64,000 nucleotides of DNA, taken from positions 372,001 to 436,000 of the forward strand of contig NW_019029012.1 in NCBI RefSeq assembly GCF_002105155.1, read 5' to 3'. Numbering within the stretch: the first letter of the stretch is position 1; every line of letters begins with the position of its first letter. The notes beneath the pieces were generated by a model that was given only the letters and a program-made list of their open reading frames with translations, did not search any database and was not told where the DNA came from. The position numbers were made by a program, and so were the translations under genes. Below are positions 10,355-21,059 of the stretch, piece after piece. This DNA comes from Lobosporangium transversale (taxonomy: Eukaryota > Mortierellomycota > Mortierellomycetes > Mortierellales > Mortierellaceae).

Positions 10355-11265
10355 AGACACTTAGAGCAAGTGCTTATTTACACCCAAAAATCCATCATTT
10401 TTTGTAACGTTTGTTCACGTTTGTACAGTTCGCCGTTGACAAATTGTCGAAAATCGACATTATAGCAAGTTGTCATTTCTGTTAAATATATCAAACTCTA
10501 TTTTTCGATATTACTTGCGTCGCCGCTTTTTTTTTTTTCTTTTTTTTTTTCACTCCCCACTCTCATCCATCAATATGCCTCAAGGAAAGAACCAAACAAC
10601 CTCTGGTAACCAGTCCTTGCTACCAAAGGCTACATTTCAACCAAGGAGCAGGCTGGTGCCAGAAAGTCGTCGCTATTGCCAAAGCGTACGTCCCAGAAAC
10701 GCATCGAATTAAGGAAGTCATTTTCCCTGATGCTGTTCGAATGATAATGACATCTGAAAAGCACAATCATCGATTCACCCCATACACTGAGGATGATATC
10801 GCTTACCAAGGCGATGAGAGACGACGATGAAGATGGCCTTGAATACATCCCTAGTCATCCTGACTAGAGTTATCAGATTTATCAAGTGTGCTCGATTCTC
10901 CTTCAAGTCCGACAATACACGATCACTAAGAAGTAAACAAAGAAATATTACACGAAACCTTCCTACGGTTTAAAAATCCTCAGAACGAAATCAATGACCC
11001 TCTATTGCTGAAACGCTGGGTTGCAGCATACAGGCAGTTGAAGTTATTTAATGAATGCCGCGATTTGTTGACAAGGAGAAAGTGAGTCAGAATGAATAAA
11101 TATGAATGAGGTAGTGAAAATAGAGTTTGATATATTTATTGAATTGAAATGAATAGAAATGAAAACTTGCTCTAATGTCGATTTTCTACACTATACACTT
11201 TGAGCAAGTGTTTATTTACACCCAAAAATCCATCATTTTTGTAGTCGCGTTTGTTTACGTTTGCA
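10355..11265. mobile_element. ~0.9-kb element with inverted termini, inserted upstream of L1
   Basis: The sequence around 10450-10510 (gaaaatcgacatta, agcaagtt, gtcatttct, aatatatcaaactctattt) returns as its reverse complement at about 11113-11185. Outside these inverted repeats, a ~60-bp block containing gagcaagtg and acacccaaaaatccatcatt occurs in direct orientation at both ends (about 10365-10430 and 11197-11262). The paralogous locus upstream of 22482 lacks all of this, so it is an insertion or an expanded segment. The ~60-bp direct repeats are longer than a normal target-site duplication and may be nested or subterminal repeats. No recognisable transposase is present. Confidence 0.6.
10574..11073 (+). 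pseudogene. degenerate coding sequence inside the inverted-terminus element
   Basis: An ATG at 10574 opens MPQGKNQTTSGNQSLLPKA. The sensible reading then moves to another frame (GWCQKVVAIAKAYVPETHRI and EVIFPDAVRMIMTSEKHNHR) and, after further shifts, to DPLLLKRWVAAYRQLKLF ending in RRK and a stop near 11073. The peptide blocks look like former protein, but no single frame or obvious splice set joins them. I do not recognise the family. It could be the remnant of the element's own gene or captured host sequence. Confidence 0.4.
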
Positions 11266-12380
11266 CTTAAAGAAAAAAATCTCCTAGATTTTTCAACGCA
11301 GCCACAACCATAAAGAGTACTTTTTTTTTTTTTTTTTTTTTTTTGACTATAACACTAATGATGATAGTCCTACATCCTAATTTTTCCTTTTATCAAGAGG
11401 ATGCGGCCTGCTCTGGTAGCACTTATCTCAGAATGAGAGGGAGAGGGGAAGAGGTGTTAATTTTGTGCCATTACTTGGTTGTTGACTGTGTGAAAGAACC
11501 AAAAAAAGTTCATTATCGCCTGAATTTATTGTAATAAGTGCCAATTTTTACGTAGATAGCATGTTTTTACAGAATTCAGGTGTGACCCCTTTTATGATGA
11601 AAAATTCATCCACCTTTTGCCACTAAATTAAAATTTGTAATAGGTCTTAATAAAAAGGTTCCTGCCTGGCGGTAATAAAAGCAGCTCTCTGATCTCCTTG
11701 ACTATCAGTCTCCATACGATCGAGCTTTTAATAATGGCCTTTGGTACAGCCTTACATAGTAGTGTATCTGGACTAAGTACCGAGCCCCTCATGATCAAAT
11801 GGATGCACACAAGCACACTGCAAGTTGATTCTGGACAAAATTATCATTTGATCTCCTTGGTACTGGGCGGCTTTACGGCTTTTCCTATCAGATGTAAGGA
11901 AGAGGAAGAGATCAACTAGGTAACCTCAATTGCCTATCGTATCTGGCATCCCCTCCTTCTATGTAATCTGCACTAAACTACGAAGTCATATTAGTGTTAG
12001 TAAAGTGCGGCTCGAAGCGCTTTTAAAACAGCAACTTAGGAGAAGCTGCCCATCGAATACTATCATGGCGGGGATATTAGAGCACAACGTCTTTTTTATG
12101 CGGTATACCTCAAGCTCGATAAAAAGACCTTGGAAAAATCAGAGACTCGGCCTTTGAACCGCAAATGCAGTTCAAGCCTTTTACATTGATCATAGAGACA
12201 GCAGTTATTATCAATCGTGTATTTATTAAGTGGCAGGTACTGCACTAACCATTAGCAATGTATCAACATGATCAGTAATTCTAGTCTCAATCTCTCGATT
12301 CCTCGATTCTTTAAGTTTTTATACTCTACCCCCCACTATCCGCTGTAGATTCTCAGGTCTTTGTGTTAACCACCACATGT
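11266..12380. repeat. recurring 3'-flank module of F-box genes (copy 1)
   Basis: Non-coding today. The block 11600-11960 is repeated as a reverse complement at about 22000-22340 (shared landmarks: CTGCCTGGCGGTAATAAAAG, ATGGATGCACACAAGCACAC). The block 11960-12300 resembles the downstream flanks of the S genes at 16400-16900, 46750-47110 and 51960-52260 (landmarks: AAAACAGC, CTTTGA(G/A)CTAC). The flank has been copied together with the gene. A T tract lies at 11322-11344. Confidence 0.65.
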
Positions 12381-12383
12381 TCT

Positions 12384-13715
12384 TTAGGCTACATTTATTC
12401 TTGCAAAGGATAGAAGACCACTGAAATACGTCAAATCAGATAGATCTAATCGAGCCAAATTGCATATCCGGTCATACACAATGCGTCCCTTCTCCTTGCC
12501 TTCTTTGGTCACTGGATCAACATCAACCACAAGACGAACCATCATCTTAGTCAGTCCAGTGCTAACCCATTCTGCACTACCGACAACTTCTGTTACTGTA
12601 ATTTTAGGTCCATATAGCCTCTTCAGACGTGGACAATTGGATAGGAATACTTGAGCGACTCCATCGGTCCTTTTGCTTTGCTGATTGACTTTCACTATCT
12701 CAACTGTATCACAAAGCCTTTGATCTCTTCTTTGTCGTACTATCCTTCCACCATCCAAAACCTCCTGCTCATCTGCTAATAATTCTCGAATAGAGAGTGG
12801 ACCGAAATCACAATCCGGGACTTCTAGTCGTCTAAGACTAGTCATTTTTTTGAGAAGTGTTGCCATCTCCTCGTCTGTTATTTTCATCAGTGGAAAGTAT
12901 ACATCCGATAGATTTGTCAGAGTATATGGATGATGAAGGAGCGCTGTCCTATAGAAAGTAATATCCATTTGTTGTGTTGTTTGGGTATCCTCTCTGTAAT
13001 AAAAGAATTCCAGCGATCGTAGTCCTGGACATCTCTTAGTCAATATCCCCAGACAGTAAGATGATGTATGCGGATGTGGAGGATTGGAAATTTCAACATT
13101 ATATAGACGTAATGTGGTCATATTTAGAAAAATATATTCCTCCTTGTCGTCGTCCAAGAAGTTGAGAGGAAACTGATTGATCTTTATGCCAGATAAGTGC
13201 AGCCATCTAACCTTGTGACAGATTTGAAAGAATTGAGCGAATTCATCTTCGAGTATATGTGTATGATAGATGTCCAAGGCTTCTAAGCGAGTGCATCCCA
13301 AAAGAGTTCCCCACTTGTTTCGCAGATTTGAAAATTTGAAACTAAGCTTGGTGATTGTGGAGCTGTGGGGCTTGATCAAGTCGAAAACCTGATCCGGACT
13401 GGGTGAGCTCCAGACACCTGAACATTCGATGGATCGGAGACGACTACAACCTTGCAATGATAGGTACTCTTCAGAAAAGCTTTCGTTAAACTTAAGCTCC
13501 TCAATGTATTTCTTGTAGTTCTGTAGCGCCTCACCAGTTGGATACCTTGCGTGAGCTTCAATAGTGATTTTTTTCCAGATGGACTTGACAAGTGTATCGT
13601 GAAAAGTTCTAGAGATACGAATACAGCGTAAGAGAGCATCTCGCTCTAGAAAGTCGCCAACATGTAAAACAATTTCTGAAATGTCCAGGGGATTCACTTT
13701 GGGATTGCCCATCAT
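12384..13715 (-). CDS. F-box/LRR protein, short form (S1), 443 aa
   Basis: Single exon. The frame is open up to 13874, but I start it at the ATG pair at 13710-13715 because all relatives begin M(M)xNxxxNPLDIxEIV there; the upstream residues are unlike any paralogue. The F-box covers about residues 5-55 (LDISEIVLHVGDFLERDALL). LRR-like segments follow, with the basic signature RIVRQRRDQRLCDT near residue 325. The protein ends shortly after DLTYFSGLLSFARINVA and lacks the long-form C-terminal extension. Its 3' flank leads to L1, forming an S-then-L pair on the minus strand. Confidence 0.8.
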   Translation of the reverse strand: MMGNPKVNPLDISEIVLHVGDFLERDALLRCIRISRTFHDTLVKSIWKKITIEAHARYPTGEALQNYKKYIEELKFNESFSEEYLSLQGCSRLRSIECSGVWSSPSPDQVFDLIKPHSSTITKLSFKFSNLRNKWGTLLGCTRLEALDIYHTHILEDEFAQFFQICHKVRWLHLSGIKINQFPLNFLDDDKEEYIFLNMTTLRLYNVEISNPPHPHTSSYCLGILTKRCPGLRSLEFFYYREDTQTTQQMDITFYRTALLHHPYTLTNLSDVYFPLMKITDEEMATLLKKMTSLRRLEVPDCDFGPLSIRELLADEQEVLDGGRIVRQRRDQRLCDTVEIVKVNQQSKRTDGVAQVFLSNCPRLKRLYGPKITVTEVVGSAEWVSTGLTKMMVRLVVDVDPVTKEGKEKGRIVYDRICNLARLDLSDLTYFSGLLSFARINVA

Positions 13716-14048
13716 GCAAAAAAAGAGAGAGACAAAGAGAGAATGATGAGTTGATGTAACTTGGCATGGACTGTGTGTGGGAGAACGCCCTGACCCTGCT
13801 GACAGCCTGTAAGCTGAGATCTCGTTTTTATGCGTATTTTGATTTTCCTCCTCGCAACAGGTGAACGCTTTCAAGAGATAGTAGGCTTGTCGTTCGTTTA
13901 TTCAATTCACTATCCTACTTTATCCTATGGTTTTTTTTTTTTTCTTAATTGGAAGAGATCAACATGGGTATAGTAAGCTGTTTGCAAATGTAGACTGTCT
14001 CGACATCGTATTTTACATATCTGTCAGTTCTTACTTCTTACTCTCATT

Positions 14049-14519
14049 TTATTTTTTGTCACCCACATCAACGATCCCAGAAGCTTGTTCTTGCTTTCTT
14101 AAATAGAACATCGCGTCGATTAAGCGATGTTTGAAATATATAATTGAAGGAGCAATCTGGAGCAAGCAGAGGTGTAATGATAAACACAGGTTGAACAATG
14201 GATAAGAAGATATGTAGATATATGACAGCAGAGGCTTTAATGTGGAGAAAAAAAAAAATGAGCAGATCCAAAGGAGCCATCCATAGCACTTGTTTTTGTT
14301 AGTTGATGATCTTTCATTTTCTTCTAAAATGCATGCTTCTATAGGTGTAAAACTTGTCCAGGGGTTCAGTAACCCGCTCGTACTGTTGAGCGTACTCCCT
14401 AAACTCTGTCGAGCGGATAGACTGCTTTTAGTTCTGCTGAGAGCCTGTGTGCCGTCGTCTGAATCACTCATAACCATTTTTACTTTCCACCTTTTATGAG
14501 AGGTTGCTGCGAGTACCAT
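14049..14519 (-). CDS. hypothetical 156-aa protein with hydrophobic centre
   Basis: An open frame of 156 codons with a Ser/Thr-rich N-terminus (about residues 15-60). Two hydrophobic stretches lie near residues 80-100 and 103-122, and a basic tail follows. I find no family match. A homopolymer T run in the sense strand encodes FFFF in the first hydrophobic stretch, so part of the frame may be an intron. It lies between two F-box genes. It may be a real small membrane protein or a chance frame. Confidence 0.25.
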   Translation of the reverse strand: MVLAATSHKRWKVKMVMSDSDDGTQALSRTKSSLSARQSLGSTLNSTSGLLNPWTSFTPIEACILEENERSSTNKNKCYGWLLWICSFFFFSTLKPLLSYIYISSYPLFNLCLSLHLCLLQIAPSIIYFKHRLIDAMFYLRKQEQASGIVDVGDKK

Positions 14520-14646
14520 TGTCGAACATGCTGACCTGCTTGTGTGAAAACTCGATATACTTAATGCTAGTTGTAAAAGTAATAGTTAGAAGAGGAAATA
14601 TTAAAAAACAAAAAGAAGTACGTGCACTTCAGAAGGTCATACTTTC

Positions 14647-14680
<34 letters not shown>

Positions 14681-16400
14681 CAAGTGCTTTATCGCCTTGC
14701 GATATTTAGTGCTATTGCTGCGCCTTCACCATCATAGTGTAACGTGTCTATTTCCTACTTAGGATAGGAGCTCCGCTGCAACCTTTCTAAAACCAAGCTC
14801 AATCTTCTGCGTAGGGCTCACTTTCAAAGTGCTGATCGCACAGCTCTTCTGAAAGTGCAGAGTAATATGGTAACTATAGGCATTATAGTATTAATCACCA
14901 TGTCCTGGAAAAGTGTTGCTTGAAAACCCTATGACTCAAGTGTAGTTACTTGCACCAATCAATTGAGATACCACAAGCGTTGGCTAATAAAGTTTATTAA
15001 TATAACCAAGGTTCAAGTGAGAAGCGATTAGTGGCAAAGTAACAATGACGCGGAACAGTCGGAATGAAGGGTGGATGAACATGAATGGCTATATCAGTAA
15101 GAAATAGTAAGAGGTACAGATCGATCAACGCGCCGCTCCTTTCCTTATGATCATTATCTTTTGCGCTCTCGCTCCTAATTACTTTTCCTGTATATGCGCG
15201 ATTTGCCTTTGCAATTCAACTTTACATACCTCTTTCCCTTTTTCATTTATTCCGAAGCTTCATCGCCCTTTTTTTTTCACTTTTTAGACATTCCATGTTC
15301 TCGTTATCCCCTTCCTTTTGCTTCGTTGGCCTTACACTTAACTGCCTGTTTTAAAAAAAAAAAAAAAAAATTAGGGATTTTGCCTGTTCAGCCATCATTT
15401 TTATTCTCCAATCAACATATTTACACATATTCAGTAACAATTCCAATGACAAAGGCGAAGCTGCAAAGAAAACCCCTGAGGAAACTTCTAAACCATATTT
15501 CCAGAATAGACAAGTCAAACAAGCAGCAAGTCCAGTCAAGCAGGCGACAGCCTCAAAAGCATAAACAAATGGAAGCAGTTAGTCTCAGAAGAGTGAGCTG
15601 ATCGGGCCCATCAAAATTGAGTCTATTGATTGTTGGTCGAGAAGTACACTGTTTCCAGCAAAAAAATTATCCAATGACTCGATCTGGATGCTCAAGCAAG
15701 CCATCTATCCCATATTACCGTGGGCTCAAATACCAGGCCCAAGAAGCTCATGCTCAAGCTCGCCGCTGGTAGCTTAAAGAAGGAGGAGCTGGAAAAACTA
15801 CCCAGGAGGCTGCTTTATTGCTTGCTAGAAGACTTGAAAAACTCAGTGCCCGCTTTCCAATTGTAGCAGATGATCACATCACACCATTGTCAAGCTGCAG
15901 CACCAAGGTGTGAATATAGCTCTTGATGGATTGATTGCTGAAGTCCTCATTTGATGAAACTTATTTTCTACTTCTAAACGGTCATATACATAGTCTCACC
16001 ATTTGCTTCGCGCCTTGATTAACTCGACGTTCTTTCTAATTATTCGCTCTGATACTTATTCAGCTTGGAAAAGAAAGCAAGCTGAAGTTCCTGGCGTGCT
16101 TTCGATAGAGATCCTGGCTATTGTAAAGTGTAATGAAGCAAGCATATTGATTTTGGTCATTCTATCACTTTTAAAAGAAGCTCTCTCTAAAGAAGCTCGT
16201 GCAAGTGAGTATAGCATAGGCGGCTCTGATGTTCTTGTAAATCTGACTATGGTAGCAGGACTTGCAAAGAAAAGGCCAGTGGAAGGTGAATCTAATCTCT
16301 CGACTCGAAAGAATGAGTCAAGGTGTTTTCGTTCATGGGGATGACATCAACAAATAGCGATTGTCACAATATTAATATTCGCCAACCTCGCCATTATGGG
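14520..16400. other. interval with decayed coding traces
   Basis: T tract at 14650-14681 and A tract at 15352-15370. From about 15448 the plus strand shows broken peptide blocks in changing frames: AAKKTPEETSKPYFQNRQVK, then SELIGPIKIESIDCWSRSTL, then LKKEELEKLPRRLLYCLLED up to about 15870. Around 16060-16340 another open stretch (VPGVLSIEILAIVKCNE) is seen. This looks like an old gene with several frameshifts and stops. I cannot name it. Confidence 0.35.
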
Positions 16401-16912
16401 AATTTGACGATTTCATATTAGATGGAGCAGTCTGACATCTTCAGTCACATATCATATACTGCAATCCCTCCTTCTGTTAACTTTGCACTATCTACCAAGC
16501 CATATCAGAATGGATAATGAATAACTGGGAAGGGCATTTTAAACAGTGGTTGAAGAGGAGCTACTAATCAAGTGGTATCATGACAGGGATTTTCATACGA
16601 CAGACTCTTTATGTGGTGCAAAACAGGCTCTCTCTCTCATAAAAAAAAAGGCGCTTAGGACAAAGTAGTGGAACTTGGCCTTTGAGCTCCAAATGCAGCT
16701 CATGTCTTTTACATAATTCATAAAGACAATTGTCATTGTTCACAATTAGGAGTCTGAATTTTTATCAAGTGGTGGGTCATTAACCATCACCAATGAATCA
16801 AGAGTAAAAGACTCGTCCCAGTTCCTTAAATCCCCCTTATTTTAGTGCTTGTACTCTTCTTCTCTCTATTTTATGCTAATTCTCAAATCTGAATACTAAC
16901 AAATACAGATTC

Positions 16913-18250
16913 TTAAGACTGACTGTTCTCTGGAGTCATGCCTGCAAAGGATAGAAGTCGATTATACCGTGAGCAGTAGCAGCCATACAATCGAGCCAAA
17001 CTATGTATCCGATCATACACAATGCGTCCCTTTTCCTTGCCTTCTTCGGTCGTCTGATCAACATCTACTACAAGATTGACCTGCATTTCAGTCAAGCCAG
17101 TACTAACCCATTCTGCTCCATTGGCAACTTCTGTCACTGTCATTGTAGATCCTTTCAGCTTCTTCAGACGTGGACAATTCGAGAGGATCGCCTGAATAAC
17201 GCCATCAGTTCTTTCGCTTTGTTCACTCCATTCCAGTTCCTCAACCATATCGCAGAGTCTCCGGCCCCTTCTTTTCTGTACTATGTTCCCGTCCTCCAGG
17301 GCCTCGTGTTCGTCTGCTAGCAATTCTCGCATCGAGAGTTGACCAAACTTACCCCACGGGACTTTTAGTCGTCTCAATTGAGTCATCCGTCTGAGTATTG
17401 CCGCCATATCCTCGTCTTTTATTTTCATGGATGCGAGAGATAGGTCTGATAAGTTTGCCACTGTGTAGGTATGATGAAGGAATGCTGTCCTGCAGAAATC
17501 AAGATGTAATTGGTCCATAGTTAAGGAGCCTTTTTTGTAATCATAGAGGTACAATGACTGTAATTTTGGACACCTCCTAGTCAATATCCCGAGACAATAA
17601 GATGATGTGTATGGACGTGGAGGGTTGTGTATTCGGACATTATGAAGATATAATGTGCTCATATTTGGGAAAATGTATTTGTCAGCCTCGTCTCCCAAGA
17701 AGTCGGAAGGTAGCTGACTGATGCTTGCGTCGGTCATGTTCAAATATTTAATTTGCTTGAAGACCTGGAAGAATTGATCTATTTCGTTTTCAAATATGCG
17801 TGTCTTAGAGACGCTTAGGACTTCAAGGCGAGTGCATTTCAGTAATGGCTCCCATATATCTCCTAAACTTGGACAGGTGAAAGTAAGGTAGGTGATCGTA
17901 GAACTGTGAGAGTCGATCAAGTCGGAAATCTGACGGAGATCGGATTTACGCTGGACTTCACATCTGATGGATTGGAGGCGATCACAACCTTGTAATGACA
18001 AATAATCCTCTGGGAAATAATAAAAAAACGTAAGGTCCTCGATGTATTTCTTGTAGTTATACAGTGCTTCGCCAGAGGGATACGTTGAATCGGCGTCAAC
18101 ACAGATGTCTCGCCATATGGCTTTGGCAAGTGTATTGTGGAAAGTTTTGGAGACACGGATACAGCGTAAGCAATCATCATAATCTAGGAAGCGACCAACG
18201 AGCGAAACGATTTCTGGAATGTCCAAGGGATTCGAATTGAGGTTGTTCAT
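16913..18250 (-). CDS. F-box/LRR protein, short form (S2), 445 aa
   Basis: Single exon starting MNNLNSNPLDIPEIVSLVGR. The F-box spans about residues 7-55. The basic signature NIVQKRRGRRLCDM lies near residue 330, and the C-terminus is LLSFAGMTPENSQS. It has the same architecture as S1, but the LRR loop residues differ throughout. The 3' flank (16400-16900) is a copy of the module downstream of S1. The 5' end lacks a close tandem partner; a short relic lies beyond it at 18470. Confidence 0.82.
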   Translation of the reverse strand: MNNLNSNPLDIPEIVSLVGRFLDYDDCLRCIRVSKTFHNTLAKAIWRDICVDADSTYPSGEALYNYKKYIEDLTFFYYFPEDYLSLQGCDRLQSIRCEVQRKSDLRQISDLIDSHSSTITYLTFTCPSLGDIWEPLLKCTRLEVLSVSKTRIFENEIDQFFQVFKQIKYLNMTDASISQLPSDFLGDEADKYIFPNMSTLYLHNVRIHNPPRPYTSSYCLGILTRRCPKLQSLYLYDYKKGSLTMDQLHLDFCRTAFLHHTYTVANLSDLSLASMKIKDEDMAAILRRMTQLRRLKVPWGKFGQLSMRELLADEHEALEDGNIVQKRRGRRLCDMVEELEWSEQSERTDGVIQAILSNCPRLKKLKGSTMTVTEVANGAEWVSTGLTEMQVNLVVDVDQTTEEGKEKGRIVYDRIHSLARLYGCYCSRYNRLLSFAGMTPENSQS

Positions 18251-18469
18251 CTTGCATGAGAGAGTTGCTAGAGCAAGATTATGTCAAATCTTTGTATGTC
18301 GTGTCTAACCAATAATTTTTTTTTATTGGTAACTTCAATTAAGACTGTTGTGCCATGTGTAAAATTTCACACACTTTCTAAGGCCGACCTTTGTCTCGAG
18401 TCGGGCCTGAAAAAGATAATTGGTAACTTTACTCCAAAGGATTTGATCGTCAGTTTCTGCCTTCTGCGC

Positions 18470-18557
18470 TCTCTTAGTCAACATCAACCACAATATGGGC
18501 CTTCATTTTAGTCAGCCCTGTGCTTACCCATTCTGCTCCATCGACAATTCCTGTGGT
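18470..18557 (-). pseudogene. F-box/LRR gene fragment (~90 bp)
   Basis: On the minus strand this matches the segment encoding EWVSTGLTxMxxxxVVDVDQ in the S genes (compare 12500-12590), with TCAACATCAACCACAA and CCATTCTGC(T/A)CCATCGACAA landmarks. Both ends stop abruptly and no larger frame remains. Confidence 0.65.
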
Positions 18558-18897
18558 TCTCTCATACTGTTTATGTAGGTCCTCAAGACAAGGGTCATTA
18601 TTATTAATATTAGGAAATTTACTAGGCATTAGCTACCATTAATATACCAAGACTAATAAAGTAATTCTTTTTTAGCCCCCATTTGGCTATCAAATCGTAC
18701 TCATAGGCTCATAGCAGTGTGCAAAATGTTTGGGCATGTGACTGCTCACGGTGTATGAGCATCCACGCATAATAAAGTTTCATAGTCTACGCGCTTTTTG
18801 GTAAGGGAGCATGTTCACATTTCCTATTTTTCTATTCATCTTTTTCCATCATTTCTTCCATTTCTTCCATTTCTTCCACCCATTTAACAGCATAGTC

Positions 18898-20060
18898 ATG
18901 AGCAGGGAAGCCTCACCAGTACGACATAGTCCCACATTAATGACACAGCCAGTCAAGGGGATTCTTAAACGACCGGCCTCACAGCACCAGCACGACGAAC
19001 GTGCTCCAAGGTAAAGTGTAAAGTGTAACGGCTCTCTGTTGATATTGTACAGGAAAAACAATCGGCAGTTGGCTGATTGCTTAAGGGACCTAACCTGTCG
19101 TACCTATTGGCATTATACTACCTCGTGTTGCCGTGCTTTAACACTCTTATTTGTTGTTTGATAAAAAAATATATATATTTATAGAATCAAATGGGATGAG
19201 GAGAACTTGACGCTTACAGAAGCACAAAAGGACTCTACGATGAAGATTAACGAGCCCAAGACACCATATGTCCATTATAACCATGAACTAGACAAAGCCA
19301 TGGATATGGATGGTAAGGCATAAGCAAGGAAGCTTTGGTAGTCATCTATCCTAAAATAACCAATGAACAGCATCTCGAGCCGAGCTTATGACAATTAATC
19401 ATCGCAGTCAACCTCGTGTTTTTTTTTTCTTTTTTTTTCTTTTCTTTTAACATAAAAAAAGGTTGCAGAATCTCCAATCTAACCCTCATTTCTTTCAATT
19501 CTTCCTTGCATTAGAGTCATTCTCTCTTGATGATGGTAAAAAGAAGCATGTTTCATTAGCACCTACACCTGCTTCACCCAAGTTTAAAGCCGTGGACGGC
19601 GATGAAAATACAGATGATCAGGATGGAGATGAGCCAGAGGAGTGGAGGGACTCTGACGATGAAGAGGACGATGTTCCTTCCAAGAAAAGTAAGTTCCCCT
19701 CCCGAACTGTGGATCATGCAATGGCTTTGCTTTCTGGATAGCATCTACCGATAAAACTCAGGATTGGATGCGGCTAGTAACACTTTTTTTTTTTTTTTTT
19801 TTTTTTTTTTAATGGATATAGTTGATCACGAAAAGTTTACAAAGATGAGAGCAGAGCATTACAAGATGAAGGAAGCTCTGCAGATAGGGCATGAGCTGGC
19901 AGAAGAGGAGTTGAAGGCATTAGCTAGCCCCAGTCCACTATCTGAACCTGTTCCTCCTTTACCTTCATTCGCCAAACAAGTTAACTCTGAGTTGAACGAT
20001 GTTGGGTTTATAGCTGATAAGAAAAATAGTACGGAACAGGATACCGGAATGGAGTTGTAA
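18898..20060 (+). CDS. GLC8: protein phosphatase 1 inhibitor-2 family (GLC8-like)
   Basis: Regulator of type 1 protein phosphatase. Exons: 18898-19010, 19185-19312, 19515-19688 and 19822-20060. All junctions are in phase and give 217 aa. The three family signatures appear in order: KGILKRP near residue 22, IKWDEENL then [12 protein letters not shown] near residues 40-67, and [19 protein letters not shown] near residue 140, equivalent to the HYNE helix that lies over the PP1 active site. An acidic linker ([15 protein letters not shown]) precedes the helix. Known family members bind PP1 through these three contacts and act as inhibitor or chaperone depending on phosphorylation of the PxTP motif, here PKTPY. 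The last intron contains a T tract just before its acceptor. Confidence 0.88.
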
Positions 20061-20150
20061 GAGCTTAGAGAAATAAAAAATTAAAACCCCCGCTTTTTGT
20101 TTTGTTGCGTGACTGGCGCACCCATGTTTATTTTTATTTCTTTAATTGCC

Positions 20151-20203
20151 GCTTCTATCTCTCTTCTCTTCTCTTCTCCTCTCCTCTTTTTCCTTTTCTA
20201 ATG
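20151..20203 (+). promoter_or_regulatory. CT-rich tract upstream of URA5
   Basis: About 50 bases that are almost purely pyrimidine (repeated TCTCTTCT) lie 80-135 bp before the OPRT start codon. CT boxes upstream of the start are typical of strongly expressed filamentous-fungal genes. The role here is inferred. Confidence 0.45.
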
Positions 20204-20285
20204 TCACTCCAACCCTTGCTACATCGTTCTTGGCCACACCACCTTAAACCTCCATAAGCAACCTCCCATCCATTCTTTACCAGCC

Positions 20286-20939
20286 ATGACCATTAAACAG
20301 TACCAGCGCGATTTCATTGAGTTTGCCATCAAAAACCAAGTCCTAAGATTTGGCGAGTTCACCCTCAAGTCTGGCCGTATCTCCCCATATTTCCTCAACG
20401 CTGGTCTCTTTAACACTGGCGCTTCCCTTTCCAAGATCGGAAAATTTTATGCCGCGGCTGTGAATGACTCTGGTATCGAGTACGACGTCATCTTTGGTCC
20501 TGCTTATAAGGGGATCCCTCTTGCTTGTGCCACTGTAGTCGCATTAGCCGATAGTCCATACAACAAGGATACACCTTATTGCTTCAATCGTAAAGAGAAA
20601 AAGGATCATGGCGAAGGTGGTACCATTGTAGGATCCCCATTGAAGGGAAAGGTTCTGGTCATTGATGATGTCATCACTGCGGGGACTGCTGTTCGCGAGT
20701 CAGTCGATATCATTAAGAGCGCCCAGGCTGAGCTTGCTGGAGTACTTGTGGCTGTGGATCGTCAAGAGACGGGTAAGGATGGTACCTTATCAGCAATCCA
20801 AGAGGTTCAAAGAGACTTTGGAGCTCCTGTCAAGGCCATTGTTACCATGTCCCATATCATGGAATACATGGAGGAGCAAGGTACCTATGCGGATCACTTG
20901 GTTCAGATGCGTGCCTACCGTGAAAAATATGGCGTCTAG
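20286..20939 (+). CDS. URA5: orotate phosphoribosyltransferase
   Basis: Pyrimidine biosynthesis: orotate + PRPP gives orotidine 5'-monophosphate. Intronless, 217 aa, normal length for fungal OPRT. The N-terminal substrate region reads [19 protein letters not shown]. The loop region around residues 100-112 is Lys/Asp-rich ([12 protein letters not shown]), as expected for the catalytic flexible loop. The PRPP-binding motif [13 protein letters not shown] lies at about residues 122-134. Start codon context is good and the upstream tract is CT-rich. It is collinear with GLC8, about 225 bp after it, and both are enclosed by the inverted F-box repeats. Confidence 0.97.
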   Translation: MTIKQYQRDFIEFAIKNQVLRFGEFTLKSGRISPYFLNAGLFNTGASLSKIGKFYAAAVNDSGIEYDVIFGPAYKGIPLACATVVALADSPYNKDTPYCFNRKEKKDHGEGGTIVGSPLKGKVLVIDDVITAGTAVRESVDIIKSAQAELAGVLVAVDRQETGKDGTLSAIQEVQRDFGAPVKAIVTMSHIMEYMEEQGTYADHLVQMRAYREKYGV

Positions 20940-21036
20940 ACAATATTTCAGTTAATGTCAATCGAACGATACCTTTTCGCATGTTACCAGCCCAGCAATA
21001 GTGTTATTTATCCACAATAAAATACAATAAACTACA

Positions 21037-21044
21037 TACATGTA
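21037..21044. promoter_or_regulatory. TACATGTA palindrome ~100 nt after the URA5 stop
   Basis: Same octamer as at 5242 and 30891, again in the expected 3'-UTR. A nearby AATAAAATACAATAA stretch supports a polyadenylation region. The function is inferred. Confidence 0.35.
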
Positions 21045-21059
21045 AGATTTAATAGATCA

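Noticed and set aside
13716-13874. N-terminal extension of S1 (MKAFTCCEEENQ...)
   Set aside because: All paralogues start at the internal Met pair. The extension overlaps the conserved 5' leader and is not protein-like.
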